The notes beneath the pieces were generated by a model that was not told the origin of the DNA, searched no databases, and saw only the letters and a list, made by a program, of their open reading frames with translations. Shown here one piece after another: positions 47,093 to 55,761 of a DNA stretch of 64,000 nt. This stretch comes from an uncultured Cyclobacteriaceae bacterium (GTDB lineage Bacteria > Bacteroidota > Bacteroidia > Cytophagales > Cyclobacteriaceae): the NCBI GenBank assembly GCA_943788235.1, contig CALSPM010000003.1, positions 124,001-188,000 of the forward strand, given 5' to 3'. How positions within the stretch are numbered: the stretch's first letter is position 1; each line of letters starts with the position of its first letter. Both the position numbers and the translations under genes were made by a program.

Positions 47093-47739
47093 TTATCTGA
47101 ATACCAAACCGTAAAAAATGGGCCAAAATAAGAAAAACAATAAATAAGAGCTTACAACAATATAGATAGCAATTTTTAGTTTTTTTCCACACAAAAAGAA
47201 AATTCCCATTATAAACAATAACCAATAGCCCAATTCGAAAACATTCATTGATTTCAGTGGATAATGAAGCTATTCAGGAATATGTTCATAATTAAACCAG
47301 TTCAGGAGCGATATAGGGAAAAAGCTAAGATTTCGTTGTAATTTGGATCTCCCGAAATCAAAAAAAACCATAAAAATTTAATTAATTCAAGGATAATAAA
47401 TATGATCTCACAACACATGACCCATTTCCATAAGGCATGGTAGGTTACTTTATAACCAAACATGAAACAACCCATCCATAGGATCAAAGCAGTTACTGAA
47501 AATTTCCAGACAAGCCATATCAGCGTAATGAAATATTGACTACCATAGAGAAAATTAAAAAGTGATAATTGATTTCGTTCTTTAAATATTTCAAATAGAG
47601 CTATATCAGCAAGAATAAACACCCGATTTAAGAAAAGGATGCAGATATAGAGCAAAGAGATTAGGGCGAATATGTGAGAGATCTGAAAATTAAACCAATT
47701 TTCAAATGACCTTGCGGAGTTATGAGTGAACTTAGCCAT
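47093..47739 (-). pseudogene. Broken YIP1-like membrane protein gene
   Basis: A conserved Bacteroidota membrane protein of about 215 residues is interrupted twice. The intact first part (to PNYNEILAFS, 145 codons) has several membrane helices and the FGYKVTYHALWKW segment. Then one base is lost near 47316-47323; in the next frame the family continues as PISLLNWFNYEHIPE, an in-frame TAG at 47270-47272 (where Trp is expected), LHYPLKSMNVFELGYWLL and further helices to the stop at 47093. The restored order matches homologues as I remember them. A substitution stop plus an indel argues for true inactivation. Confidence 0.72.
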
Positions 47740-47824
47740 AGGACGATACTACATTTGTGAAGATATACAATATAACTCAACGAAGATGATCTAAATTTGT
47801 TCGGTATTTTATACTCAGCTGGTT

Positions 47825-49048
47825 TTGATTAACAAAAAGAATTCATTCAAAAGAGTGAAAGGTATTTACCCAAAGTATCATTATTTTCTGTTTTTGTTCT
47901 TTTCAGTTTTTCTTGTTCGGGGTCAACCATGGACAGGTGAGTTAGATCAATCATCGGACATTTTGCTCAAAAATCGTTATGTCGAGATTGAAGCGGCTCA
48001 AGCCATGTACGACATGTACAATATGAGCTTTGATCAAGCAGAACGACAGTTTACCTATTTGAAAAAGCAATATGGCTGGCATCCATTACCTGACTTTTTA
48101 CTCGGTTTATGTTATTGGTGGCGATTGGTTCCACAAGGTGAAATGGCATCAAAATGGGATCAACTTTTTTTGGCTCAAATGGATTCTGCTCAAATTAAGG
48201 CCCATCGATTATATGATGAGGTCAATCAAATTGAAGGGGCTTTTTTTTTGGCAGCGGCTTATGGATTTCAAGGAAGGCTTTATGGAGATCGAGGACAATA
48301 CTTGAAAGCTTCATTGGCAGGTAAAAATGCTTTAAAATATCTCAATATTGGAATAGATGAAGAGGACTTCAGCCCTGAACTATTATTAGGAAAGGGCCTT
48401 TTTAATTATTATGCGCAATGGATTCCAGAGCATTATCCCATGCTCAAACCCATCATGTCATTTTTTCCGGAAGGGGATAAAAGTAATGGAATTGCACAAT
48501 TAAAAGAAACTTCTAGAAATGCTTTTTATGCACGGACCGAAGCCCAATATTATTTATTACGGATCTTGTATGAGGAAGAGCAAAATTTAGCAGAGGCCTC
48601 TCTGTTATCCGCTTATTTAACTGATTTATATCCAAATAATTCTTATTTTCAGACCTATTATGGGCGAATTTTATATCGTTTGGGTAAGCAGAATGAATCG
48701 ATAGCAATTTTTGAATCTATTCTTGAACGGGTCCTTGCAGAGCAAGAGGGCTATGAATATAATACCGCCAGATATGCCACTTATTTTTTGGGAAATATTT
48801 GGAAATCGCGTGGAAATTTAATAAATAGTAAGAAATATTTCAAGGAAAGTATAGCATATGCGACTCTAGCCAATGCTACTGAAAAAGGCTATTATTTTTA
48901 TTCTTTACTTCATTTAGGAGAAATTGCTGTTTTGGAGAAAAAGGGTGATTTGGCATTACAATATTTTAAAAAGGTCAGGAAGGTTACGGGAAGAAAGCAT
49001 CCCGCAAATCAATCGGCGAAAGAAAAAATGAAGCAAATAGAATATTAG
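47825..49048 (+). CDS. Tetratricopeptide-repeat exported protein
   Basis: A 407-residue protein with an N-terminal leader (FLFLFFSVFLVRGQ, about 25-36) and helical repeats through most of its length, such as YDMYNMSFDQAERQFTYLKK, YLTDLYPNNSYFQTYYGRIL and ALQYFKKVRKVTG, all of TPR character. A conserved FFPEGDKSNGIAQLKE stretch (about 219) is typical of this Bacteroidota family. The role is likely a scaffold in the periplasm. The start is a TTG at 47825; no ATG lies before the leader. Confidence 0.72.
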   Translation: MINKKNSFKRVKGIYPKYHYFLFLFFSVFLVRGQPWTGELDQSSDILLKNRYVEIEAAQAMYDMYNMSFDQAERQFTYLKKQYGWHPLPDFLLGLCYWWRLVPQGEMASKWDQLFLAQMDSAQIKAHRLYDEVNQIEGAFFLAAAYGFQGRLYGDRGQYLKASLAGKNALKYLNIGIDEEDFSPELLLGKGLFNYYAQWIPEHYPMLKPIMSFFPEGDKSNGIAQLKETSRNAFYARTEAQYYLLRILYEEEQNLAEASLLSAYLTDLYPNNSYFQTYYGRILYRLGKQNESIAIFESILERVLAEQEGYEYNTARYATYFLGNIWKSRGNLINSKKYFKESIAYATLANATEKGYYFYSLLHLGEIAVLEKKGDLALQYFKKVRKVTGRKHPANQSAKEKMKQIEY

Positions 49049-49167
49049 TAATCACTTGGTAGATTTTAATCCAATAAATTTTGAAGAGGAGAAAATATTT
49101 TTAAGGATCATGACACCATAAATAATTATAAAAAAAGATTAATTTTACTACTAAATAATTTTCTTGA

Positions 49168-49659
49168 ATGAGATCAGCCCCTGTAAATATTAAATTAGAC
49201 CATACTGATAGAAAAATTTTAGAGATTCTTCAGTCAAATGCTAAGATCACCAATGCCCAATTGGCCAAGGATATTTCATTGTCTCCTGCACCCACCCTTG
49301 AGCGGGTCAAAAAGCTTGAAAATGCAGGAATTATCAAAAGCTATCACGCGAGCTTAGACAAGGCTAAAATTGGTTTAGGGGTAAGTACTTTCGTATTGGT
49401 TACTTTGAAAGGTCATAATAAAGCTAATATTGAACTTTTTATCAATGCCATTGATGAAGTCTCAGAAGTAATAGAATGTCATCATATCACTGGTTCTGGA
49501 GATTTTATGCTCAAGATCATATCTTATGATATTGCTGCTTACCAAAGATTAATGCTTGGAAAAATCAGTGAAATAGAAGTAGTAGATGGATTACAGTCGA
49601 TGGTAATTCTATCAACTTTTAAAGAAATTAAAGTAATGCCTTTAGGAGATGATGAGTGA
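49168..49659 (+). CDS. Lrp/AsnC family transcriptional regulator
   Basis: A 163-residue regulator. The N-terminal winged helix (about 8-55) reads LDHTDRKILEILQSNAKITN and LSPAPTLERVKKLENAGII; the C-terminal RAM domain (about 70-155) binds an amino-acid ligand and oligomerises (ECHHITGSGDFMLKI). Such proteins control amino-acid metabolism. The gene overlaps the next, a PyrR-like phosphoribosyltransferase, by 11 bp, so the two are co-expressed, which is an unusual partnership. Confidence 0.9.
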   Translation: MRSAPVNIKLDHTDRKILEILQSNAKITNAQLAKDISLSPAPTLERVKKLENAGIIKSYHASLDKAKIGLGVSTFVLVTLKGHNKANIELFINAIDEVSEVIECHHITGSGDFMLKIISYDIAAYQRLMLGKISEIEVVDGLQSMVILSTFKEIKVMPLGDDE

Positions 49660-50164
49660 TGGAAAAACATTAAATATCCTAACCGAGGATAAGATTCAGC
49701 GTATTCTTAAAAGGATGAGCATTCAAATCTTAGAAAATAATCTTGGAGCTTCAAAGGTCGTGTTGGTTGGGATCACTGGGCAAGGCTATCAGATGGCGCT
49801 CCTTCTACAAAAAATACTTCAAACGACACATAGTGCCGTTATCACTTGTGATTTAGCTGAATTAATAATAGATAAAAAAAATCCTGTAGCAGGAGACATA
49901 AGTTTGTCTGTTGATATTAATCTATTAAATCATCAAACCGTTATCTTGGTAGATGATGTCATTAACACAGGGCGAACCCAAGCTTACGGGATAAAGTTTC
50001 TACTGACAGCAGCCATTAAAAAATTAGAAACAGCTATTTTAGTTGATAGAAGTCATAAAGTTTTTCCGGTCTCCACGAACTATTGTGGTCTGGCCTTGAG
50101 TACCACTTTAGAAGAACATGTCGAAGTCTCGTTAGAGACCGGCAGAGGGGCCTTTCTTTATTGA
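49649..50164 (+). CDS. PyrR-like phosphoribosyltransferase
   Basis: A 171-residue type I phosphoribosyltransferase. The PRPP-binding motif is VILVDDVINTGRT (about 98-110), and the hood and flexible-loop region starts VVLVGITGQGYQMALLLQKIL (about 37). It resembles PyrR, the pyrimidine regulator/uracil phosphoribosyltransferase, but lacks clear evidence of its RNA-binding basic patch, so a salvage enzyme is equally possible. Overlaps the Lrp/AsnC gene; the GH20 gene follows 50 bp later. Confidence 0.82.
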   Translation: MMSDGKTLNILTEDKIQRILKRMSIQILENNLGASKVVLVGITGQGYQMALLLQKILQTTHSAVITCDLAELIIDKKNPVAGDISLSVDINLLNHQTVILVDDVINTGRTQAYGIKFLLTAAIKKLETAILVDRSHKVFPVSTNYCGLALSTTLEEHVEVSLETGRGAFLY

Positions 50165-50213
50165 AAAGTTGAATTTTATTTAATTGGGACGGTCCACAAA
50201 ATTATTTTATAAT

Positions 50214-52745
50214 ATGCTTTATACTAGGCGTTTTTGTCAGCTTTTTATGGGAGTATCGCTCCTTTTCTCCTGTGTTCAGGAGCCCAAGAAATTAAAAATA
50301 AGTATTGAATGGGAATTGAATGGCAATCAGATAAACGGCCAAAACAAGTTTGCCAGTACATTTTATCTCTCCAATTTGGGAAACGTTGCCTTGGATGATA
50401 AAAATTGGTCCTTGTATTACAGCATGACGCCAAGAGGGTTAGTACAAGACTCTTATAAAGGGCAAGTCACTTTTAATCATGTCAATGGTGATCTTTTTGT
50501 TATCAGGCCAGACAGTGGGTTTTTACTTGCTCCTGGTGAAAAAACAGCAATGAGTTTTGAGGGCAAAGATTTTATTCTTAAGCAAAGTGATCGACCGGCA
50601 GGGCTCTATTTTTTGATGGAAGATGGTGCGATTTATGAGCCAAGTTACACTTTCAGACCGTTTATAAATCTTGATATGATTACCAAAGGCGCTGCTGATT
50701 ATTATGAAATCCCCACTGCAGAGTCGATTTATCACCAAAACAAAAAAATAAAATATGACGATCGAGAGGACCTATCTAAACTAGTCCCAACACCTTTGGA
50801 GGAAGTATATTTTGATGGATTTGTATCGTTAGATCAAAGTTGGAGCATTGAGGCAAGTCCCTTGTTGGGCTCAGAGAGTATTTTTTTAGATGAGCAATTG
50901 AAGGTAATTTTTGGAAAAAGTCTGAAGCAGGGTGCAGAGCGAAAGATTATTTTGAAACTAAATAAAGGATTAAAAGCGGCATCATCCTATCGGCTCAGCA
51001 TTGATAAAGATGAAATTTTGATTCAAGGGGCTGACGCGAGTGGAGTCTTTTATGGTATTCAAAGTTTGATTGGACTGATGCCTGTGGAAGTATTTCACAA
51101 TAATCTCACAAAAATAATCCTTCCTTTGGGACAGATCAAAGATAAACCAAGGTATGCCTATAGGGGCATGCACTTGGATCTTGCCCGAAACTTCCAATCA
51201 TATGAGTCCTTAATCAAACTCATAGATCTCATGGCTTTTTATAAATTAAATAAATTGCATTTACATTTAACTGATGATGAGGGTTGGCGCTTAGAATCCA
51301 AAATACTACCAGAGTTAACAGGGATTGGCGCTCGTAGGGCGCATACAATGGATGAAAAGGAAGTACTCCAACCTGCTTATGGTTCTGGGGCTTCGGTAGG
51401 TGTAAGGGGTACAGGATATTATACGCAAGAACAATACATTCAGATCATACGCTACGCTCATGAGCGCCATATTGAGGTGATTCCAGAATTAAATATGCCA
51501 GGACACGCGCGTGCAGCCATTAAAGCTATGGATGCGAGATATGATAAATTGATCGCGCTTGGAGATGAGCAAGGTGCACTTGAATACTATTTGTCAGATG
51601 ATGCAGATGATTCAGAATATTCATCGGCCCAGTTTTATGATGATAATGTTGTTTGTGTTTGTAATGAAGCGGTATATCATTTTTATGAAACGGTTGTTGA
51701 TGAAGTTATAGAGCTATATCAACTAGCAGGTGTGCCTTTGAAAATGTTACATACAGGTGGTGATGAGGTCCCCAGAGGCGTTTGGGAGAAGTCACCTGAT
51801 TGCCTGAATTTCTTAGCAATCAATGATCATTATAAAGATGCTAAGTCGTTACAAAGCTATTTTGTCGGACGCATTAATAAAATTCTTTCTGATCGAGGAT
51901 TGGTGATGGCAGGGTGGGAAGAAGTATCTATGAATATCAATAGCGGTGGATCGTGGTCTCCTAATCTTAACCTGATAGGGAAAAATGTCACCTCGTATGT
52001 TTGGAATAATTTGTCCAATAATATTGATTTGGGTTATCGTTTGGCTAATGCAGGCTTTCCTATCGTTTTGTGCGATGTTTCCAATCTTTATTTTGATATG
52101 GCCTATACTAAAGATCCTAGAGAGCAGGGTTCATATTGGGGAGGTTTTGTGGATATCCGAAAAGTATGGGAGTTCATTCCAGAAAATTTGTACTGGTCGT
52201 CGAAGCGCTCATCATTGGGAAAATTTTTTAATCCGGCTGTTGATTTTAAAGAGTCCGTCAGATTAACTAAGGAAGGGTTGGCTAATATTTCTGGTATTCA
52301 AGGACATTTATGGAGCGAGACGCTCAATGGTTCTGATGAGATGCTAGAGTATTATTATTTGCCTCGACTCATTGGATTATCCGAGCGCGCATGGGCAGCT
52401 CATCCTCAATGGGCTACGGTCGAAGATCCCATAAATAGGGAAAATCAAGAGACGAGAGCCTGGCAGGTATTCGTTTATAAATTGGCTTCGAAGGAATTAC
52501 CAAGGCTTAACTACTTCAATGAAGGATACCAATACCGCATTCCTCCACCGGGTGGAATTAAAGAGGAGGGCTTACTCAAAATCAATCATCTTTATGGAAT
52601 GGATGTTCGTTACACCCTTGATGGTAGCGAACCGAGTGTGTCTTCTATTTTGTATACCCAACCTATAAAGGTTGATGGAGCTATTTTGATCAAAGCCTTT
52701 GATAAGGCCAGTGGCTCAAGTTTAAGTATGGGTTTAATAAATTAA
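50214..52745 (+). CDS. Beta-N-acetylhexosaminidase (GH20) lipoprotein
   Basis: An 843-residue lipoprotein (leader ending VSLLFSC). It carries an N-terminal chitobiase-like carbohydrate-binding domain (about 30-165), a GH20b domain, a GH20 barrel starting YAYRGMHLDLARNFQSY (about 318) and a C-terminal beta domain with YGMDVRYTLDGSEPS. The catalytic pair is Asp517-Glu518 in HTGGDEVP, and the active-site aromatic residues and LHLTDDEGWRLE segment are present. It removes terminal GlcNAc or GalNAc from chitin fragments or glycans outside the cytoplasm. The ATG at 50214 is used because it directly precedes the lipoprotein leader. Confidence 0.92.
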   Translation: MLYTRRFCQLFMGVSLLFSCVQEPKKLKISIEWELNGNQINGQNKFASTFYLSNLGNVALDDKNWSLYYSMTPRGLVQDSYKGQVTFNHVNGDLFVIRPDSGFLLAPGEKTAMSFEGKDFILKQSDRPAGLYFLMEDGAIYEPSYTFRPFINLDMITKGAADYYEIPTAESIYHQNKKIKYDDREDLSKLVPTPLEEVYFDGFVSLDQSWSIEASPLLGSESIFLDEQLKVIFGKSLKQGAERKIILKLNKGLKAASSYRLSIDKDEILIQGADASGVFYGIQSLIGLMPVEVFHNNLTKIILPLGQIKDKPRYAYRGMHLDLARNFQSYESLIKLIDLMAFYKLNKLHLHLTDDEGWRLESKILPELTGIGARRAHTMDEKEVLQPAYGSGASVGVRGTGYYTQEQYIQIIRYAHERHIEVIPELNMPGHARAAIKAMDARYDKLIALGDEQGALEYYLSDDADDSEYSSAQFYDDNVVCVCNEAVYHFYETVVDEVIELYQLAGVPLKMLHTGGDEVPRGVWEKSPDCLNFLAINDHYKDAKSLQSYFVGRINKILSDRGLVMAGWEEVSMNINSGGSWSPNLNLIGKNVTSYVWNNLSNNIDLGYRLANAGFPIVLCDVSNLYFDMAYTKDPREQGSYWGGFVDIRKVWEFIPENLYWSSKRSSLGKFFNPAVDFKESVRLTKEGLANISGIQGHLWSETLNGSDEMLEYYYLPRLIGLSERAWAAHPQWATVEDPINRENQETRAWQVFVYKLASKELPRLNYFNEGYQYRIPPPGGIKEEGLLKINHLYGMDVRYTLDGSEPSVSSILYTQPIKVDGAILIKAFDKASGSSLSMGLIN

Positions 52746-52748
52746 AAA

Positions 52749-53792
52749 TTAGCGCTCTTTGTAAAGGTCAGGTTTTATAAAAAGCATGAGCAAACTTCTC
52801 TCTATAAGACTTCCCATACTTGAGCATTTTAAAAAATCCCTATCCTCATAAAAGGCAGCGAGTTCTTTGCCCAATGATTTGATATTTTCTGTAGGGGCAA
52901 TGGGATCCATTTTCATTGTTGCAATCAGCTCATTGATTTGGCCTTGAGAGGATTTGACTCTATTGGCCATTAAAGATCTTTCTTCTCTTTGGTATTGTTG
53001 AACAGTTTCTGGAGTCATCAGTCCAAAGCCTAGATTAATAATGGGATTATTTTCTTTAAAATATTTGGGTAAATAAATGGATTTCCTTCCCTCATAGGAT
53101 TGTTGATCGAAATCGATGGCCCTTAGTCGGTAGCTTATTTCCTCGAAATCAGGAGTTATGTCGATCACGAAATTACTCGAATGCATATCACCCAAGAGTC
53201 TTACAAAACAGCGCTCATTAAACTTTACAAACTCTTTGGTTAATCTGATTTTATTGAGATCGAGGTCTTCGAGGCGTGTTCTGATAAACTGCTCCCCAGG
53301 AATACCCACGACATGCTCCTCTATTAAGGTCTCTGCATTAATCAGGAATCTCATTCTGTTGGGAGCCAGTAAGTCTTCCAGTTCCAAACCATATACCCTT
53401 GATGCATCAGCATGTTTAATATAAAAATAGTCAAAATTATCATTAATTTTATTCACCATCCTAATTCTGAAGGGTTTTGTATTGCCGTAGATGCATAAAT
53501 CGATACGATCGACAAACAGGTGCTTCATGACGCTAACATCTCCTCCTGATTGCATGATTGCATAAATTGTTTTGAGTGCAAAATGTATTTCTTGCATTTC
53601 ATCCTGTGGGAAAAACACGGTTTCCCAAAGCGTATCAACCCCTTTTGAATCATAGAGTGGGATACTGTTATTGTATCTTAACAAATCTTGATAGGTGATA
53701 GGTAGGTATTTGTCCTTTCGATACTTTTTTAAGTAGGATCTTAAGTGAGCGCTTATAGGATAAGCAATTTTCTTTTTGGATATTAAAGCCAT
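52749..53792 (-). CDS. Uncharacterised kinase-like protein
   Basis: A 347-residue soluble protein. The central RLLGDMHSSNFVID (about 206) matches the HxDxxxxN/GDxHxxN catalytic-loop pattern of protein-kinase-like and APH-like folds, and LRAIDFDQQSYEGR (about 230) matches the metal-binding IDxD strand. An N-lobe is suggested by PFRIRMVNKINDNFDYFYIKH (about 100) with a possible lysine. I cannot name the family; the substrate is unknown. Its ATG follows the stop of the glycosyltransferase gene without a gap, so the two are tightly coupled, and both follow lpxH. It could phosphorylate a lipid A or surface-glycan precursor (inference). Confidence 0.6.
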   Translation of the reverse strand: MALISKKKIAYPISAHLRSYLKKYRKDKYLPITYQDLLRYNNSIPLYDSKGVDTLWETVFFPQDEMQEIHFALKTIYAIMQSGGDVSVMKHLFVDRIDLCIYGNTKPFRIRMVNKINDNFDYFYIKHADASRVYGLELEDLLAPNRMRFLINAETLIEEHVVGIPGEQFIRTRLEDLDLNKIRLTKEFVKFNERCFVRLLGDMHSSNFVIDITPDFEEISYRLRAIDFDQQSYEGRKSIYLPKYFKENNPIINLGFGLMTPETVQQYQREERSLMANRVKSSQGQINELIATMKMDPIAPTENIKSLGKELAAFYEDRDFLKCSSMGSLIERSLLMLFIKPDLYKER

Positions 53793-54866
53793 CTAGGTCA
53801 AATGTTGAATAAATATATTTTCACCCTTGGCCACCCATGGTTGAAATTGGTTTTTTATGTTTTTGTGTTGTGGAAAGTAATCGATCAAAGGGGTTAAATC
53901 AAAACTTGACCCTGTTATACCCGCACCGGCTTTAGCAGCATCGATCGCATTACATGCCTGCTCATAATGGCCATTGACAGGAATCATTAAGGTGGCCTTG
54001 CCTAAATACATGGCTTCACAAACAGATTCAAAACCGGCTGTTGTAACAAAACCTTTGCAAGCTGCCATTTTTTCTAAAAATAATTGATCATTGAGTTGAT
54101 GAAAAATTAAATTTTCACCGATTATATATTTACTTGGTTTTTTATCATTATCCCAAAAACAAATAAGGGGGATATTAGGATTTTTTCGATGAAAGGATTC
54201 AATTTCCTCTCCATACCCTGCATTAACTATATAGATCAGTAAATAATCTCCTGTTTTGATATTTAGCTCAAGTACTTCGTCTCTTAACAAGGGAGGGGTA
54301 ACAATAATATTTTTTGTCATACTTTCTTTAAAATATTGGAAGGATAGTGCCAGTACTTTATCAGCATTGAGTCGAGTAATATGATTGGCCAATTTAAGAG
54401 TCATTCGATCTATGGTTTTTCCTTTGGGAAAGGTAAACTGAGGATGACTTATTAAGTACTGATGTGCGATGCAAATAAACTTTGATTTGGGACGATACCA
54501 AAAATTATATATCCCTGCTAAAAAGTCGTAAAAATTGATAATAATATCAGGATTTTCATCAGCAATAATGTGAGATAAAATTTTTATATTTTTTCGATAG
54601 GTATTGCTCTTCCATAAGGTTTGAACAAGCGTCAGAGAAAGATTGATAGATTTCTGTTTCTTATCCTTAATAAAATTAGGGCTTTCAAGTTGAATAACGG
54701 GGGCACCTATTTTACGAATAAAATATTCAGGGATGCTTCGGGACGGACTTGTGCCAATGATAATTTTTGATAACGTATGATTATTTTTTCGAAGCATTTT
54801 ACTCAGTGCAATGGCCTGAGTCATGTGTCCTCTACCTTCCCCTTGTACGATGAAAACAAAATTCAT
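53793..54866 (-). CDS. Glycosyltransferase (GT-B fold, GT28-like)
   Basis: A 357-residue GT-B-type glycosyltransferase related to the MurG/GT28 group. The N-terminal FIVQGEGRGHMTQAIALSKML is the acceptor-side Gly-rich loop, and TTAGFESVCEAMYLGKATLM with IPVNGHYEQACNA (about 280-310) is the donor-binding motif. DIIINFYDFLAGI lies in the N-domain. It likely transfers a sugar to a lipid or membrane-bound acceptor in the cytoplasmic leaflet. Middle gene of the lpxH-GT-kinase-like group; abuts the next gene (TAG then ATG). Confidence 0.8.
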   Translation of the reverse strand: MNFVFIVQGEGRGHMTQAIALSKMLRKNNHTLSKIIIGTSPSRSIPEYFIRKIGAPVIQLESPNFIKDKKQKSINLSLTLVQTLWKSNTYRKNIKILSHIIADENPDIIINFYDFLAGIYNFWYRPKSKFICIAHQYLISHPQFTFPKGKTIDRMTLKLANHITRLNADKVLALSFQYFKESMTKNIIVTPPLLRDEVLELNIKTGDYLLIYIVNAGYGEEIESFHRKNPNIPLICFWDNDKKPSKYIIGENLIFHQLNDQLFLEKMAACKGFVTTAGFESVCEAMYLGKATLMIPVNGHYEQACNAIDAAKAGAGITGSSFDLTPLIDYFPQHKNIKNQFQPWVAKGENIFIQHLT

Positions 54867-54932
54867 TTTTTCTTATAAGATGAGCGTTGCGTCATTCCGA
54901 TGATTAAAGGTAAAAATATTTCTAGGACTTAT

Positions 54933-55713
54933 TCAATTGGCATCAGATTCAAAATAATCAATTAGAAAATTTTTACCATCAAATACCCCAAATGAGTTAA
55001 AATTTAGCCATTCTCCCAGATTAATATAAGTAGATGTTTTATTAATTTCCAATGCTAAGGGTAGGTGTCGGTGTCCAAAGACATAGAAGTCAAAATGCCG
55101 ATCAGATTCTAATTTTTGTGAGTATAAAAATAGCCATTCTTTTTCTTTATCGATTTCTTGACTTTCTATCTTATTGTTGATCCGACTTCTAGAAGACCAT
55201 TTGTTCGCAAGCCCAACACCAATATCAGGATGAATCCACTTAAAGAGCCATTGGGCTATCTTATTTTTGAAAACTTTACGTAGGACCTTGAAAGTATAGT
55301 CGCCTGGACCTAGTCCATCTCCGTGTCCTACAAAAAGAAACTTATCATTTACTATTAGCTCGATAGGATCTGAAAAAACAGTAGCACCAATTTCAGTTTC
55401 TAAATAATCAAACATCCACATGTCATGATTGCCATGAAAGATATAAACAGGAATTCCCTTATCACTGAATGCTGCTAATTTATTCAAAAACCGAACGAAT
55501 CCTTTGGGGACAACATGATCATATTCAAACCAAAAATCAAAAAGATCACCTACTAATAATATGGCAGCGGCATCTTTTTCGACAGCGTCTAGCCAGCGGA
55601 TTATTTTCTTCTCTCGTCGATCGACTTTGTTCTTTATTGGGTGCACCCAGATGGAAATCACTTGCGAAGAATATTTTTTTATTTTGATCAAGATCTATGG
55701 TTAGCTTCTGCAT
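54933..55713 (-). CDS. lpxH: UDP-2,3-diacylglucosamine diphosphatase, frameshifted
   Basis: A calcineurin-like phosphoesterase that makes lipid X in lipid A synthesis. The reading from the ATG at 55713 is MQKLTIDLDQNKKIFFASDF then HLGAPNKEQSR, which holds the first metal motif (DxH). A CGAT/TCGA duplication at about 55615-55625 (a net +4, or any +1) then shifts the frame, and the rest reads RREKKIIRWLDAVEKDA, LLVGDLFDFW, FHGNHDMWMFDYLE, FVGHGDGLGP and VFGHRHLPLA to the stop at 54933. All five phosphoesterase motifs are present once the frame is restored. It begins directly after a terminator and heads the glycosyltransferase and kinase-like genes. Confidence 0.85.
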
Positions 55714-55736
55714 AAAAAAGGCCTCTTTGAGAGGCC
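55714..55736 (-). terminator. Intrinsic terminator between ftsH and lpxH
   Basis: On the minus strand GGCCTCT and AGAGGCC form a perfect 7-bp stem around a 3-base loop, followed by six T residues. The T run ends exactly at the lpxH start codon (ATG at 55713-55711), so transcripts from ftsH should stop at the lpxH start. Confidence 0.85.
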
Positions 55737-55761
55737 AATTTAGTATGATTATCTGATAGAC

